The position numbers were made by a program, and so were the translations under genes. The notes under the pieces were generated by a model. The model ran no database searches and was not told the origin of the DNA. It saw nothing but the letters and a program-made list of their open reading frames with translations. Source: G963662905 sp963676415 (GTDB taxonomy: Bacteria; Bacteroidota; Bacteroidia; Bacteroidales; WRLA01). From it: a stretch of DNA of 64,000 nt. How positions within the stretch are numbered: the stretch's first letter is position 1; each line of letters begins with the position of its first letter. Below are positions 16,415 to 24,306 of the stretch, piece by piece. The stretch is taken from assembly GCA_963676415.1 (NCBI GenBank), contig OY781097.1, forward strand, positions 2,294,001-2,358,000. The letters are read 5' to 3'.

Positions 16415-17779
16415 ATGAAAAAACTTAGTGTTTTATCCTTAATCTTCGGTGCTTTATTACTGAGCACTGCATCATGCAATAAACAAGAAATTGATAAGCC
16501 GGAACCTAAGGAAGCGACCACCTTTAAGCAGTTGGACGTTCCTGCTGATTTTACATGGTCGGCGATTGACCGCGGAGCATTGACAGTCAGTTTTTATTAT
16601 GATGGGCAATTAACGGATGCTTTGGATCAGACCCCACTTGACCTTCTTAATGAAGATGACCGCCTGCTTGACCGTATGACAATCATCAATGGGAAAGTTG
16701 CTTTTGCTTATATGGTGCCTTCGTCTTCACGATTGCTTGAAATTTATGTTCAGGCAACAGGTTTAACCGAAGAAGTATCAATTGGTCAAAATGAACTGAT
16801 TGTAAATTTGTCGCAACTTCCGCTTAAGCAGAGTTTGCTGGATTCCGATAAAGACGGTATCGCGGATGTTTATGATGACTTTCCCAATGACCCGGAACGA
16901 GTCTATAGCCTGAGCTTTCCTCCTTCACTGTCCAACAAATCTTTAAAAAATACCAACGAAGAAGGAACGCCTGTTTATCATTTTCCAGCCGGCGATGATT
17001 ATTATTACCAGATTTATGAAGACCTTTGGCCAAGTCAGGGCGACTATGATCTGAATGATTTAGTTCTTCAATCGAAAATAGGCTGGGACCGCTATAGCAA
17101 TAATGAACTGAAACATGTTTACACCAGGGCTATTGTACAGGCTGCCGGTGGAAGTATCAACATTGGCTTGGGTTTTGAGCTTTTTAAAAGTGTCGGTGAT
17201 TCGAAAACATATATGGATGATGTAACCACATGGTATGGCTCAGCACCTGATCCCGATGTGAAAAATGGCACAATCTGTTTTAACAATTTGCGTGAGTGGC
17301 AGAGAATACCGTATGCCAACACCAGTGAAGAAGGATTGAGCGCAGCACCAGATACGCTTGTTTTTCAGGCCTATCTTGAGCCCGGATCGGGTATTGAACA
17401 ATTCGAATTGCTGTCGTATTTATTCAGGACCAATGATCCCGGACATCAGGTACGTACCTTTGGAACGCCGCCAACGGCAACTGCCGACATGAGTTTCTTT
17501 GATACTTATAATGATGCTTCTCCAACCGAATGGGACGGATCCGTAGGACGTTCATTCCATTATCCGCTGCAGGGTGTCAATGCGTTTTACCGTACTGAAA
17601 ATAACCATCCATGGGCTGTTGAATTTATTGCCGGGAATTTTCTTGTTGCCGAAGAAAAAACAGATATCCTTCTGGCTTACCCACAATTTAGAGGCTGGGC
17701 GGAATCCGGTGGAACACAAAATCAAAATTGGTTCGATCATCCCGATATGGATCATGTTTACGTTCCAACATACAAATAA
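16415..17779 (+). CDS. LruC domain-containing lipoprotein
   Basis: A 454-aa exported lipoprotein: MKKLSVLSLIFGALLLSTASC ends at the lipidated Cys. Residues about 140-160 hold a calcium-binding-like DSDKDGIADVYDDFPNDPER segment, followed by the LruC domain with LWPSQGDYDLNDLVLQSKI and a long beta-rich C-terminal region (DUF4842-like). LruC proteins are found across Bacteroidetes and Leptospira and are thought to be surface or matrix proteins; function is unknown. The start at 16415 was chosen over 16355 because only it gives a proper lipoprotein signal. Monocistronic, closed by a shared terminator. Confidence 0.87.
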   Translation: MKKLSVLSLIFGALLLSTASCNKQEIDKPEPKEATTFKQLDVPADFTWSAIDRGALTVSFYYDGQLTDALDQTPLDLLNEDDRLLDRMTIINGKVAFAYMVPSSSRLLEIYVQATGLTEEVSIGQNELIVNLSQLPLKQSLLDSDKDGIADVYDDFPNDPERVYSLSFPPSLSNKSLKNTNEEGTPVYHFPAGDDYYYQIYEDLWPSQGDYDLNDLVLQSKIGWDRYSNNELKHVYTRAIVQAAGGSINIGLGFELFKSVGDSKTYMDDVTTWYGSAPDPDVKNGTICFNNLREWQRIPYANTSEEGLSAAPDTLVFQAYLEPGSGIEQFELLSYLFRTNDPGHQVRTFGTPPTATADMSFFDTYNDASPTEWDGSVGRSFHYPLQGVNAFYRTENNHPWAVEFIAGNFLVAEEKTDILLAYPQFRGWAESGGTQNQNWFDHPDMDHVYVPTYK

Positions 17780-17801
17780 ATCACTTTAATATGATATTTT
17801 C

Positions 17802-17831
17802 AAAGGCTGTCCTTCGGGATGGCCTTTTTTG
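17802..17831 (+). terminator. Terminator after the LruC gene
   Basis: Stem AAAGGCTGTCC-TTCG-GGATGGCCTTT with UUCG-type loop and T run (17802-17831). The A-rich 5' side is weak for the opposite strand, but it also lies downstream of the minus-strand gene ending at 17884 and may serve both. Confidence 0.85.
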
Positions 17832-17883
17832 TTTTAATGTGCTTTCTGCTTTATTGTGAGAAATTGATTGAGTGTTCATAAAA

Positions 17884-20712
17884 CTAATAAAGCGACACAA
17901 AATCAATACGCAGCAGAAATTCAAAGCGCCAGTTTTTTGCTTCGGGCAGGTAAATGCTGCGCAAACCCACATCCATGGGGGCGATCATCTCAAAAAGATG
18001 CAGGTCGCCACTGAGCTCTGCACCGCTTGATTTGTATTCATGCCACTGATCGGCATCAAATCCATAGGCATAATCGAAAAAGAAAGTTGCTTTCAGCCGC
18101 TTTAAATATAGTAATCCGTTAATCGTCCAATCAGGGTAAGCCAGTGGCATTTTGTAGTTTAGGCGAAACGACCAGAGTTTTTCATTTCGCTGTCCGCTGA
18201 TGCCGCGCGGATAGGAAACCAAAGAAGAGAAAATGTCGCCATTGGAATTTCTTTGTTGATAAGCCGCATAAAGTCCCAGGCCGTGATGGCGCACCAAGGA
18301 GGGCAAATAAAAATAAGATGCGGCTGCATACAGGCTTCCGCCGCCTTCATGAAAGGGTAAAGTACGCAGGTTCAGATCAAGGACTTGTCCGAAACGTGTG
18401 TACATATCTAATTCAGTTTTTTTTCTTAAATTGCTGAAATACAAACGGTAATCCAAAATGTGATATTCATGTCGGCCACGCAAGAGCTGCGATGAAGCTG
18501 CATCATCAAATAAGGTATAATTATAGCCTGTTTCCAACTGCAAAAACCGTCCGTAGCGCCCGCAGCTCAAATTAAAAGGCAGTGCAGCTTTGCTTTCCAA
18601 GCTATATTGATTCCAAATATAGTCGTAATTATTTCCTTCGTACTCCAGCTTTCGCGATGGCTGGCTGTATTCTGCACGCAGGCTCAACTCGGGATACCAG
18701 CCCTTGTAGGTGTAATCCGCAAACCAGACGACGTATTCGTCATTGATTTCATATTCGTAACCTGCAGTGAAAAAGGAGGTACTCAAAAGGTTTTGCGACT
18801 GCACCGAAAAACCTGGTTTTACTTCATAGCTGCCTGCATTGACGCTGATGGGACCCCAGCTGTGGAAATCAAACAAATGGGGTAATTTACGGTATCGTGA
18901 AATTTGATATTCCTCATGCAGTAGGGTATCATTAGAAAATTTTAAAGGTCGCTGGGCAGAAATCGCTTCGGCAAGAGGGAAATGAGGCACAGCCAGCTTT
19001 GCTTCCTTTCGTGTGTTTTTAGCGACAGAAAGAATGATTGGACTAAATCCGTTTTTGGTATATCTACTGTAGATTAGGCTGTCGTTTTTTATTGTGCCAA
19101 AATCCGCGGCAAAAGGCTCCTGCGTCAGTTGATAAAGTTTTTTGGTCTTCAGGTTATAGCTGTAAACCTGGTCCAGGCCATTGAACGAAGCCGTAAAAAC
19201 CAGTTGGTTTTCATCAGCACTGAGGTGGCTTAAATTATATTTGCCCATAGGGAGGATTTTATTCCATTGCCCATTTTTAGGATTGAGCGCTATAATTCCC
19301 TTGCCTTTTTCGGAAACGGCAAAAAGGTAAACAAGCTCACCGGAGTAAACCGGCTCGGAAATTTCCAAAGAAACCAGCGGATAAAAATCCAGGGCCTTTT
19401 CGTTTTCCAGATTACGGATGTGCACAGCGCTTTTGCTGTTTTCATCAACATGTATGCAAAGAAGTTTTTTTCTGTCCGTGCTTAGGGAAGGGCTGTACCA
19501 TCGGCCTTTGCCGGTTAAGGCAGTTTTGTGCCCAGTGGAAAAATCATAAAGGACAATACGGCTGTAGCTTCGGTTCGACCAGCGCAGATCAGGGAGGATT
19601 TCTGCATAAAGGAAGTAATCTTCCGTTAAGGAAACATGATCCGGTAAATAATAGCCCGGACGGAATATTTTCTGTACCGAACCGTCCTTCTGTATTTTTC
19701 CAATAAAATCGATTTCAGCTTTAGGGCGGAACAATGCCATGAGCGCACCATCAGAGGTAGGAAGCGGTATTGTAATGTTCGTATAAAATTTCTTTTTCGT
19801 TTCAATGCAATGGCGCTTTGAAGAATCCGTTTCAAAGGATTCTTTCTGCCATTCTGCTTTCAATGTATCTATTGTGCTTTGGTACCACTGCCATTTATTT
19901 TTCCCACTTTGTTGTTTAATGCCTTTTGAAAAAGGCGTAATCTGCCAGGGGTTTCGGGCAACATTTCGCACGACCTTGCCCCAAAAATTATTTCCGTAAT
20001 CTTTATAAGCCTGAGCTACGAGATAATAGCCCAGTTCATAGCGATTGGGCACAAAATCACGGTAGGAACCAAATGTTGCTTTTGCGTAGGAGTAATGGCG
20101 CCCCTCAAGCAGCTGGGTTCTGAGGTATTTTTCAAAGGCCGGTTGCCTGCCCCGGCCTGCATGTGTTAATGCCGTTTCATTGCTTACGGCATCGCCTTCC
20201 ATAAACCACATGGGCAGATAGAGTCCCAAAACAGCGCCGGTAGCCTGCTGCCCGAACACATAAGTTAATCCTTGCGTAAAGCCTTGGCTTAAAGCGTTCA
20301 GCTGAACAACATGACGGTATTCGTGTACAGCAAGCTGCGGAAGCCATTGCTGTGCATAGGAATCCTGTGGCGGCACAGAATAAATCTCCATGCGATCGGG
20401 AGCCCAGGCTACGAAACCATTGGAATACAAACTTTGCATATGCAACCATACCGGAATGGGTTTGGGTTTTATGCCCATATTTTGGGAAGAAGCCAAAATA
20501 TTGTTTTGCAGCAGTGCAGCAAATTTTTTGGCTGTAATTTCATGTCCTGCCGGAAAAACAAGCGAAATGTCTTTGGTTTGTAGCTGATGCCATTTTTGGG
20601 AAGCCGGTTCCTGTCCACTGCTATAAAACTGAGCAAAAGCCGGTACAGACAAAAAACAAAAAAGGAGGATGCTTAAAACACCCTCCTTTTTTATTATATA
20701 AAATGCTTTCAA
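17884..20712 (-). CDS. Outer-membrane gluzincin-like protein: HExxH domain, propeller, beta-barrel
   Basis: A 942-aa exported protein with signal peptide ending PAFAQ. Residues about 35-290 look like a zinc peptidase domain: H130-E-Y-R-H134 followed by WFMEGDAVSNE with Glu172 as likely third ligand. Residues about 300-590 form WD40/PD40-like blades (for example LYDFSTGHKTALTGKGRWYS), and the last 330 residues alternate aromatic strands and end LLRIDFVSLY, as in an outer-membrane barrel. Substrate unknown. It begins 8 nt after the 87-aa small protein gene and must share its transcript. A terminator-like hairpin lies inside its signal-peptide codons. Confidence 0.8.
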   Translation of the reverse strand: MKAFYIIKKEGVLSILLFCFLSVPAFAQFYSSGQEPASQKWHQLQTKDISLVFPAGHEITAKKFAALLQNNILASSQNMGIKPKPIPVWLHMQSLYSNGFVAWAPDRMEIYSVPPQDSYAQQWLPQLAVHEYRHVVQLNALSQGFTQGLTYVFGQQATGAVLGLYLPMWFMEGDAVSNETALTHAGRGRQPAFEKYLRTQLLEGRHYSYAKATFGSYRDFVPNRYELGYYLVAQAYKDYGNNFWGKVVRNVARNPWQITPFSKGIKQQSGKNKWQWYQSTIDTLKAEWQKESFETDSSKRHCIETKKKFYTNITIPLPTSDGALMALFRPKAEIDFIGKIQKDGSVQKIFRPGYYLPDHVSLTEDYFLYAEILPDLRWSNRSYSRIVLYDFSTGHKTALTGKGRWYSPSLSTDRKKLLCIHVDENSKSAVHIRNLENEKALDFYPLVSLEISEPVYSGELVYLFAVSEKGKGIIALNPKNGQWNKILPMGKYNLSHLSADENQLVFTASFNGLDQVYSYNLKTKKLYQLTQEPFAADFGTIKNDSLIYSRYTKNGFSPIILSVAKNTRKEAKLAVPHFPLAEAISAQRPLKFSNDTLLHEEYQISRYRKLPHLFDFHSWGPISVNAGSYEVKPGFSVQSQNLLSTSFFTAGYEYEINDEYVVWFADYTYKGWYPELSLRAEYSQPSRKLEYEGNNYDYIWNQYSLESKAALPFNLSCGRYGRFLQLETGYNYTLFDDAASSQLLRGRHEYHILDYRLYFSNLRKKTELDMYTRFGQVLDLNLRTLPFHEGGGSLYAAASYFYLPSLVRHHGLGLYAAYQQRNSNGDIFSSLVSYPRGISGQRNEKLWSFRLNYKMPLAYPDWTINGLLYLKRLKATFFFDYAYGFDADQWHEYKSSGAELSGDLHLFEMIAPMDVGLRSIYLPEAKNWRFEFLLRIDFVSLY
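20658..20692 (-). terminator. Terminator-like hairpin inside the signal-peptide codons
   Basis: Perfect 11-bp stem (20658-20668 with 20682-20692), 13-nt loop. Read on the minus strand the RNA is AAAAAAGGAGG...CCUCCUUUUUU followed by GUUUUUUG, an ideal intrinsic terminator, yet it encodes residues about 8-18 of the 942-aa protein. It could attenuate expression of the peptidase relative to the small protein upstream. AAGGAGG on the 5' arm also resembles a Shine-Dalgarno sequence. Confidence 0.6.
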
Positions 20713-20720
20713 AGCAATTA

Positions 20721-20984
20721 TTATTCGTTTTCAGAAGACTCGGAAGTTCCCAAACGTGTATCGTACCATTTTTTGGCCGCATAACCTGCGCCAAGTACCG
20801 CCAGTATCAGTAATCCCCCTTCGATTGATGCGCCGCCGCCAATAGGAGTGGCGTTGGTTCCAGCACCACCTGTTACCGGATTACCGCCCGGTGGGGGTGG
20901 TGCATCGGCATAAAGCGAGGAGGATATGGCGCAGAACAGTCCTAAGGTACAACCAAATAAGATTTGTCTAACCTTCCCAGTCAT
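20721..20984 (-). CDS. Small Gly/Pro-rich exported protein with C-terminal TM (CTERM-like), copy 2
   Basis: An 87-aa protein: signal peptide (about 1-26, ending SLYA), a Pro/Gly-rich linker (DAPPPPGGNP...), then PIGGGASIEGGLLILAVLGAG with a short hydrophobic helix and a basic stop AAKKWYDTR. It is paralogous to the protein at 24044-24286, sharing PIGG-x-AS-x2-GG, a hydrophobic stretch and GAxYxARK-like end. The layout recalls the small PID-CTERM-like proteins of Bacteroidetes, a sorting-signal family named by analogy with PEP-CTERM; that link is from memory of the motif only. Function unknown. Likely co-transcribed with the gluzincin-like gene. Confidence 0.75.
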   Translation of the reverse strand: MTGKVRQILFGCTLGLFCAISSSLYADAPPPPGGNPVTGGAGTNATPIGGGASIEGGLLILAVLGAGYAAKKWYDTRLGTSESSENE

Positions 20985-21021
20985 TTATTTTAATTCTTTC
21001 AATTATATCTTGCAAACGCGG

Positions 21022-21029
21022 CAAAGATA
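21022..21029 (-). promoter_or_regulatory. -7 element (TATCTTTG) for the small protein/peptidase pair
   Basis: Exact TAnnTTTG on the minus strand, 37 nt before the ATG at 20984 and only 5 nt past the stop of the 965-aa gene, so the pair can be transcribed independently. Confidence 0.4.
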
Positions 21030-21034
21030 TGATT

Positions 21035-23932
21035 TTAATTTATAATAAGCTTCTGAACTTTGTTAATGTTGTTGCCAGTAAGCCGTATTACGCAGGTTTT
21101 CACATTATGTTGCATATAAATGCGGCTTGTGCCCGGTTTGTTCACCAGAGTTTTGTTAATTAATTTACCGGTAATATCAAAAACTTCCGCAGTAAGAGGT
21201 AACTGAACATCTTCTCCTAAGACAGCGATATTTATGTATTGGTTGTCCGAATTGATTCTGATCAAATCATTTTTTAAAGTGAGTTGATTGGGTATGCTGG
21301 TGTTTTCACCAAAAAGTATTTCAAAACGATCCATATAATAACCGGAATCCAGTTCCACTTCGAAAACAGGATTTTCATTCAGATTAAAAACATCACCAGT
21401 CTCCAAATCACGCACTTTAATAGGAATTTCATGCTGGAAGCTTTCCATTTCGGATGCGGTGAATTGAAATGTTCCATCCATTGCTACAAAAATACCTATA
21501 GGCACAATAGCTTTATCCTTCATCTCTGGTGGGAGCGCATTAATGGCCAGCTCAGTGCCGTCTTCCAGATAAGTGTATATCTGAGGAATTTCATAATTAC
21601 CGTACATTTTGTAGGCATCGCCGATTTTATCGTATTGCTCGTTTGCGTCTTGGAGGAAGCGGACAACAATATCATCATATAATGCCAAAGTATCCGTGTT
21701 AACAATTTTCAAGCGCACATAATCCTGGATGTTTTTTGCTCTTTGTTTATAAAGATCCCCACTACCTGTTGTTCTAAAAGAATTTTCAAATTGAAGAGAT
21801 CCTCCACCTACGTCTGTTCGAACAAAAAAAGCTTGAAAAGGAGGAATAAGATCTCCTCCGCTAGCTAAAGAAGGGTTAGGAGTCATTCCGGTAGATAGAC
21901 CACTGCTGTTAGCAATAAAGCCAGATCCGTTCCACATATAAATACCGTAATTCTCCAAATTAGCAGCTGCAAGATTAGTCGAGTTAATAAAATCATCCCA
22001 ATCAAGATGTGATGGATAAGGATTTCCCACCAGATTCCACCCGTAACCAGCAGCAGGATCACCGGAAGATACCAATGTATAACTCTTGTCACCATTGATA
22101 AAATCAGTAGCGTTAATCAACTCAAATGTCTGCGCGGCGCCGGCAATCCACATTTTATATCCCCGCATTACAGTGATACCCGTTGTAGTAGGCTCAATAT
22201 ATGACCAACAATCCTCGCAATATTGATTTCCTCCCGGATAACCTCCATTTTCATTGTAATAAGATAAATAAACCTCCGGATTATGATTCAAATAAAAATC
22301 ATCAGAGGTAACTCCACTCATGGGAACAGAAACAAATACCCAGCGATTACCGGGAATGTATTGTTGGAATTTAGCCATTCCATCAGTAAAGGAGATACTC
22401 CCACCACCCGTTATGGCAATTTCACCCGTATTGCTTGAATTAGATTGAATTATGAGATCACCATCTGCTATTGTAAGCGTTTTCCTATTTCCTTCAATAA
22501 TCACAGAAGCGCCCGGTTCTATGGTAAGATATTGACATGATGTACTGGAAGTGATTTTTGGCTGATTGGCAGGTGCAGAAGGGATAATCGCTCCAATCGT
22601 ACCCGATGGCAATGTATTATACTCCCAATTAGCAGCGGTATGCCAATCTGTGCTTTCACTTCCATCCCATTCTACTTCATCTACATCTAAGGTGGTAACA
22701 GGGCCAATGGTATTGGAATAAAGACTGTTCCCACTGGCATTATTTGCCCTTAAGCGGTAATAATAATCTGTACTGGGGCTTAAACCGGAAACGACCTGAC
22801 TAAGGCTTGCTCCTCCACTTACTTCAAAATCCTGATAAGAACCAACAAATGTTGCAAAGGTATTGGTCAGGGATACATCCAGCAGGTAGCTTGATGCGCC
22901 TGTTTGCGTATTCCAATTGGCCGTAAACTGAGCAACCCCAATTGCAGATGCAGCACTTGCAGTTGGCGCATCGCAAATGGTAATTGTATTGTCTGTGGCG
23001 GAATTTCCGGTGGTGCCTCCCCCGCTTAATCCTGCGCGTAAGCGACAGTAATAGGTCGTTCCTGCGGTCAGGCCATTTACGGTTGCAGTTAAAACATTGC
23101 CTACATCCTTATTGTCAAAACCGGATACCATATTATTAAAATCAGAATCTGTGGCTACATCCAGATAGTAGGTGGAAGCAGTGCCGGAAAATGTCCAGTT
23201 GACATCAAACTGGGATGTTGTATGACTATCGAAAGTGCTTATTACCGGAGCGGCTGTTGCTGTGAATTGTTTGTCGTCACCATAAACTATTTTGGGTATA
23301 CCTGAAGATAAATCGGTACCCGCTATACGAAAATGATAAGTAGAGCCTGAAGTTAATCCGCTTATATTGGCTGATACATCAGTAAAGGAAACGGAATAGT
23401 CTGATTTCGTGGTATTATTACCGTAAGAGGTTGTTAGTCCCCACTGAAAATATACATCCTCCAATGGTGTCTCAGAGCCCATAACAACCATACCGTTAAG
23501 TGTTGCTGTAGCAGCTTTTATATTTGTAGCTTCTTCCGTAAATACTTCAGCTGAAGTATAATCTAAGGTGGTAAAAGTGGAAGAAGAAGACCAGTGGGTT
23601 GTACCATCATAATATCTTACTCTATAGGCGTATGTTGTGTTTCCTGTTAAGTCGATTAGATTCGTAGCGGATGTATGGACATGTGTAGGGTCAGGATCAG
23701 GATGGTTAAAATTGTAAGGATCCCCGGCTGCAGAAAGAGTGTCAGTAGTACCTTCAACAACGTATCTGAATGTAATAAACCTTACTACTTCTCCTTCTTC
23801 ATGATCCGTAAAATCTGCCCCAATTCTTGCTGTCGCTCCAGTTATGTTGGAATGTGAAAGAACTATATTATATTGACCAAAAACTGAACTAACAAGGAAG
23901 ATAAAGATAAAAATAGCCGTTACTCTTTTCAT
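21035..23932 (-). CDS. T9SS-exported multi-fibronectin-type-III protein
   Basis: A 965-aa secreted protein. Signal peptide MKRVTAIFIFIFLVSSVFG; residues about 20-430 comprise four or five fibronectin-III-like repeats, recognisable by LTSGSTYHFRIAG, LTAGTTYYCRLRAG and LSPSTDYYYRLRAN. From about 425 comes a WDGSESTDWHTAANW block and a beta-helix-like segment, then GWNLVGNPYPSHLDWDDF, common in Por-secreted proteins. The last 70 residues are a T9SS sorting domain (LTAEVFDITGKLINKTLV...). Probably a surface adhesin or matrix protein. It follows a terminator hairpin and shares architecture with the 954-aa protein upstream. Confidence 0.88.
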   Translation of the reverse strand: MKRVTAIFIFIFLVSSVFGQYNIVLSHSNITGATARIGADFTDHEEGEVVRFITFRYVVEGTTDTLSAAGDPYNFNHPDPDPTHVHTSATNLIDLTGNTTYAYRVRYYDGTTHWSSSSTFTTLDYTSAEVFTEEATNIKAATATLNGMVVMGSETPLEDVYFQWGLTTSYGNNTTKSDYSVSFTDVSANISGLTSGSTYHFRIAGTDLSSGIPKIVYGDDKQFTATAAPVISTFDSHTTSQFDVNWTFSGTASTYYLDVATDSDFNNMVSGFDNKDVGNVLTATVNGLTAGTTYYCRLRAGLSGGGTTGNSATDNTITICDAPTASAASAIGVAQFTANWNTQTGASSYLLDVSLTNTFATFVGSYQDFEVSGGASLSQVVSGLSPSTDYYYRLRANNASGNSLYSNTIGPVTTLDVDEVEWDGSESTDWHTAANWEYNTLPSGTIGAIIPSAPANQPKITSSTSCQYLTIEPGASVIIEGNRKTLTIADGDLIIQSNSSNTGEIAITGGGSISFTDGMAKFQQYIPGNRWVFVSVPMSGVTSDDFYLNHNPEVYLSYYNENGGYPGGNQYCEDCWSYIEPTTTGITVMRGYKMWIAGAAQTFELINATDFINGDKSYTLVSSGDPAAGYGWNLVGNPYPSHLDWDDFINSTNLAAANLENYGIYMWNGSGFIANSSGLSTGMTPNPSLASGGDLIPPFQAFFVRTDVGGGSLQFENSFRTTGSGDLYKQRAKNIQDYVRLKIVNTDTLALYDDIVVRFLQDANEQYDKIGDAYKMYGNYEIPQIYTYLEDGTELAINALPPEMKDKAIVPIGIFVAMDGTFQFTASEMESFQHEIPIKVRDLETGDVFNLNENPVFEVELDSGYYMDRFEILFGENTSIPNQLTLKNDLIRINSDNQYINIAVLGEDVQLPLTAEVFDITGKLINKTLVNKPGTSRIYMQHNVKTCVIRLTGNNINKVQKLIIN

Positions 23933-23993
23933 TTTTAATTTAATAAAGTTAAGTTAGATTATGTGTTTAAAAGGTAGGACACTAGTACAATAA

Positions 23994-24026
23994 ATTAGCA
24001 GCAATTTATTTCAAATTGCTGCTAAT
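23994..24026 (-). terminator. Hairpin terminator between small protein and Fn3 gene
   Basis: Perfect 14-bp stem ATTAGCAGCAATTT / AAATTGCTGCTAAT with a 5-nt loop, 17 nt after the stop of the 82-aa gene on the minus strand, followed by TTATTG (weak U tract). Confidence 0.65.
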
Positions 24027-24043
24027 CATTTTCAGGATCTGGG

Positions 24044-24286
24044 TTAATCATTTAACTTCTTCCAGCCCTGATACACTTTGCGTGCACCATAAGCCCCGCC
24101 CATTGCAATCAATAAGCCAATGCCACCGGCCAGACTTGCTGCACCACCAATGGGGCCACCATTTGCCGGATCAGTTCCTCCGCCGGCGCCGGCATCATTT
24201 GGATGCGGCGGATTCTGTGCGTTCAGGCTGAGGTTCAGGAAAAAAGCAAATACTGCGAGACTAAAAAACTTTATTATATTTTTCAT
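24044..24286 (-). CDS. Small Gly/Pro-rich exported protein with C-terminal TM (CTERM-like), copy 1
   Basis: An 80-aa protein (82 aa if the ATG at 24292 is used). Signal peptide ending LNA-Q, a linker NPPHPNDAGAGGGTD, and a C-terminal PIGGAASLAGGIGLLIAMGG helix with ARKVYQGWKK. Paralogue of the protein at 20721-20984; both follow the pattern signal, Pro/Gly linker, PIGG, one TM, basic tail. It starts 14-20 nt after the end of the 954-aa T9SS protein, so the two are in one transcript closed by the hairpin at 23994-24026. Function unknown; a membrane anchor or sorting-signal protein is a guess. Confidence 0.72.
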   Translation of the reverse strand: MKNIIKFFSLAVFAFFLNLSLNAQNPPHPNDAGAGGGTDPANGGPIGGAASLAGGIGLLIAMGGAYGARKVYQGWKKLND

Positions 24287-24306
24287 GATCATTGTGTTTT
24301 AAATCC

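Noticed and set aside
22700..23500. Repeats within the Fn3 protein as a DNA repeat
   Set aside because: Similarity is at protein level (fibronectin-III folds); the DNA copies are too diverged to be a recent repeat.
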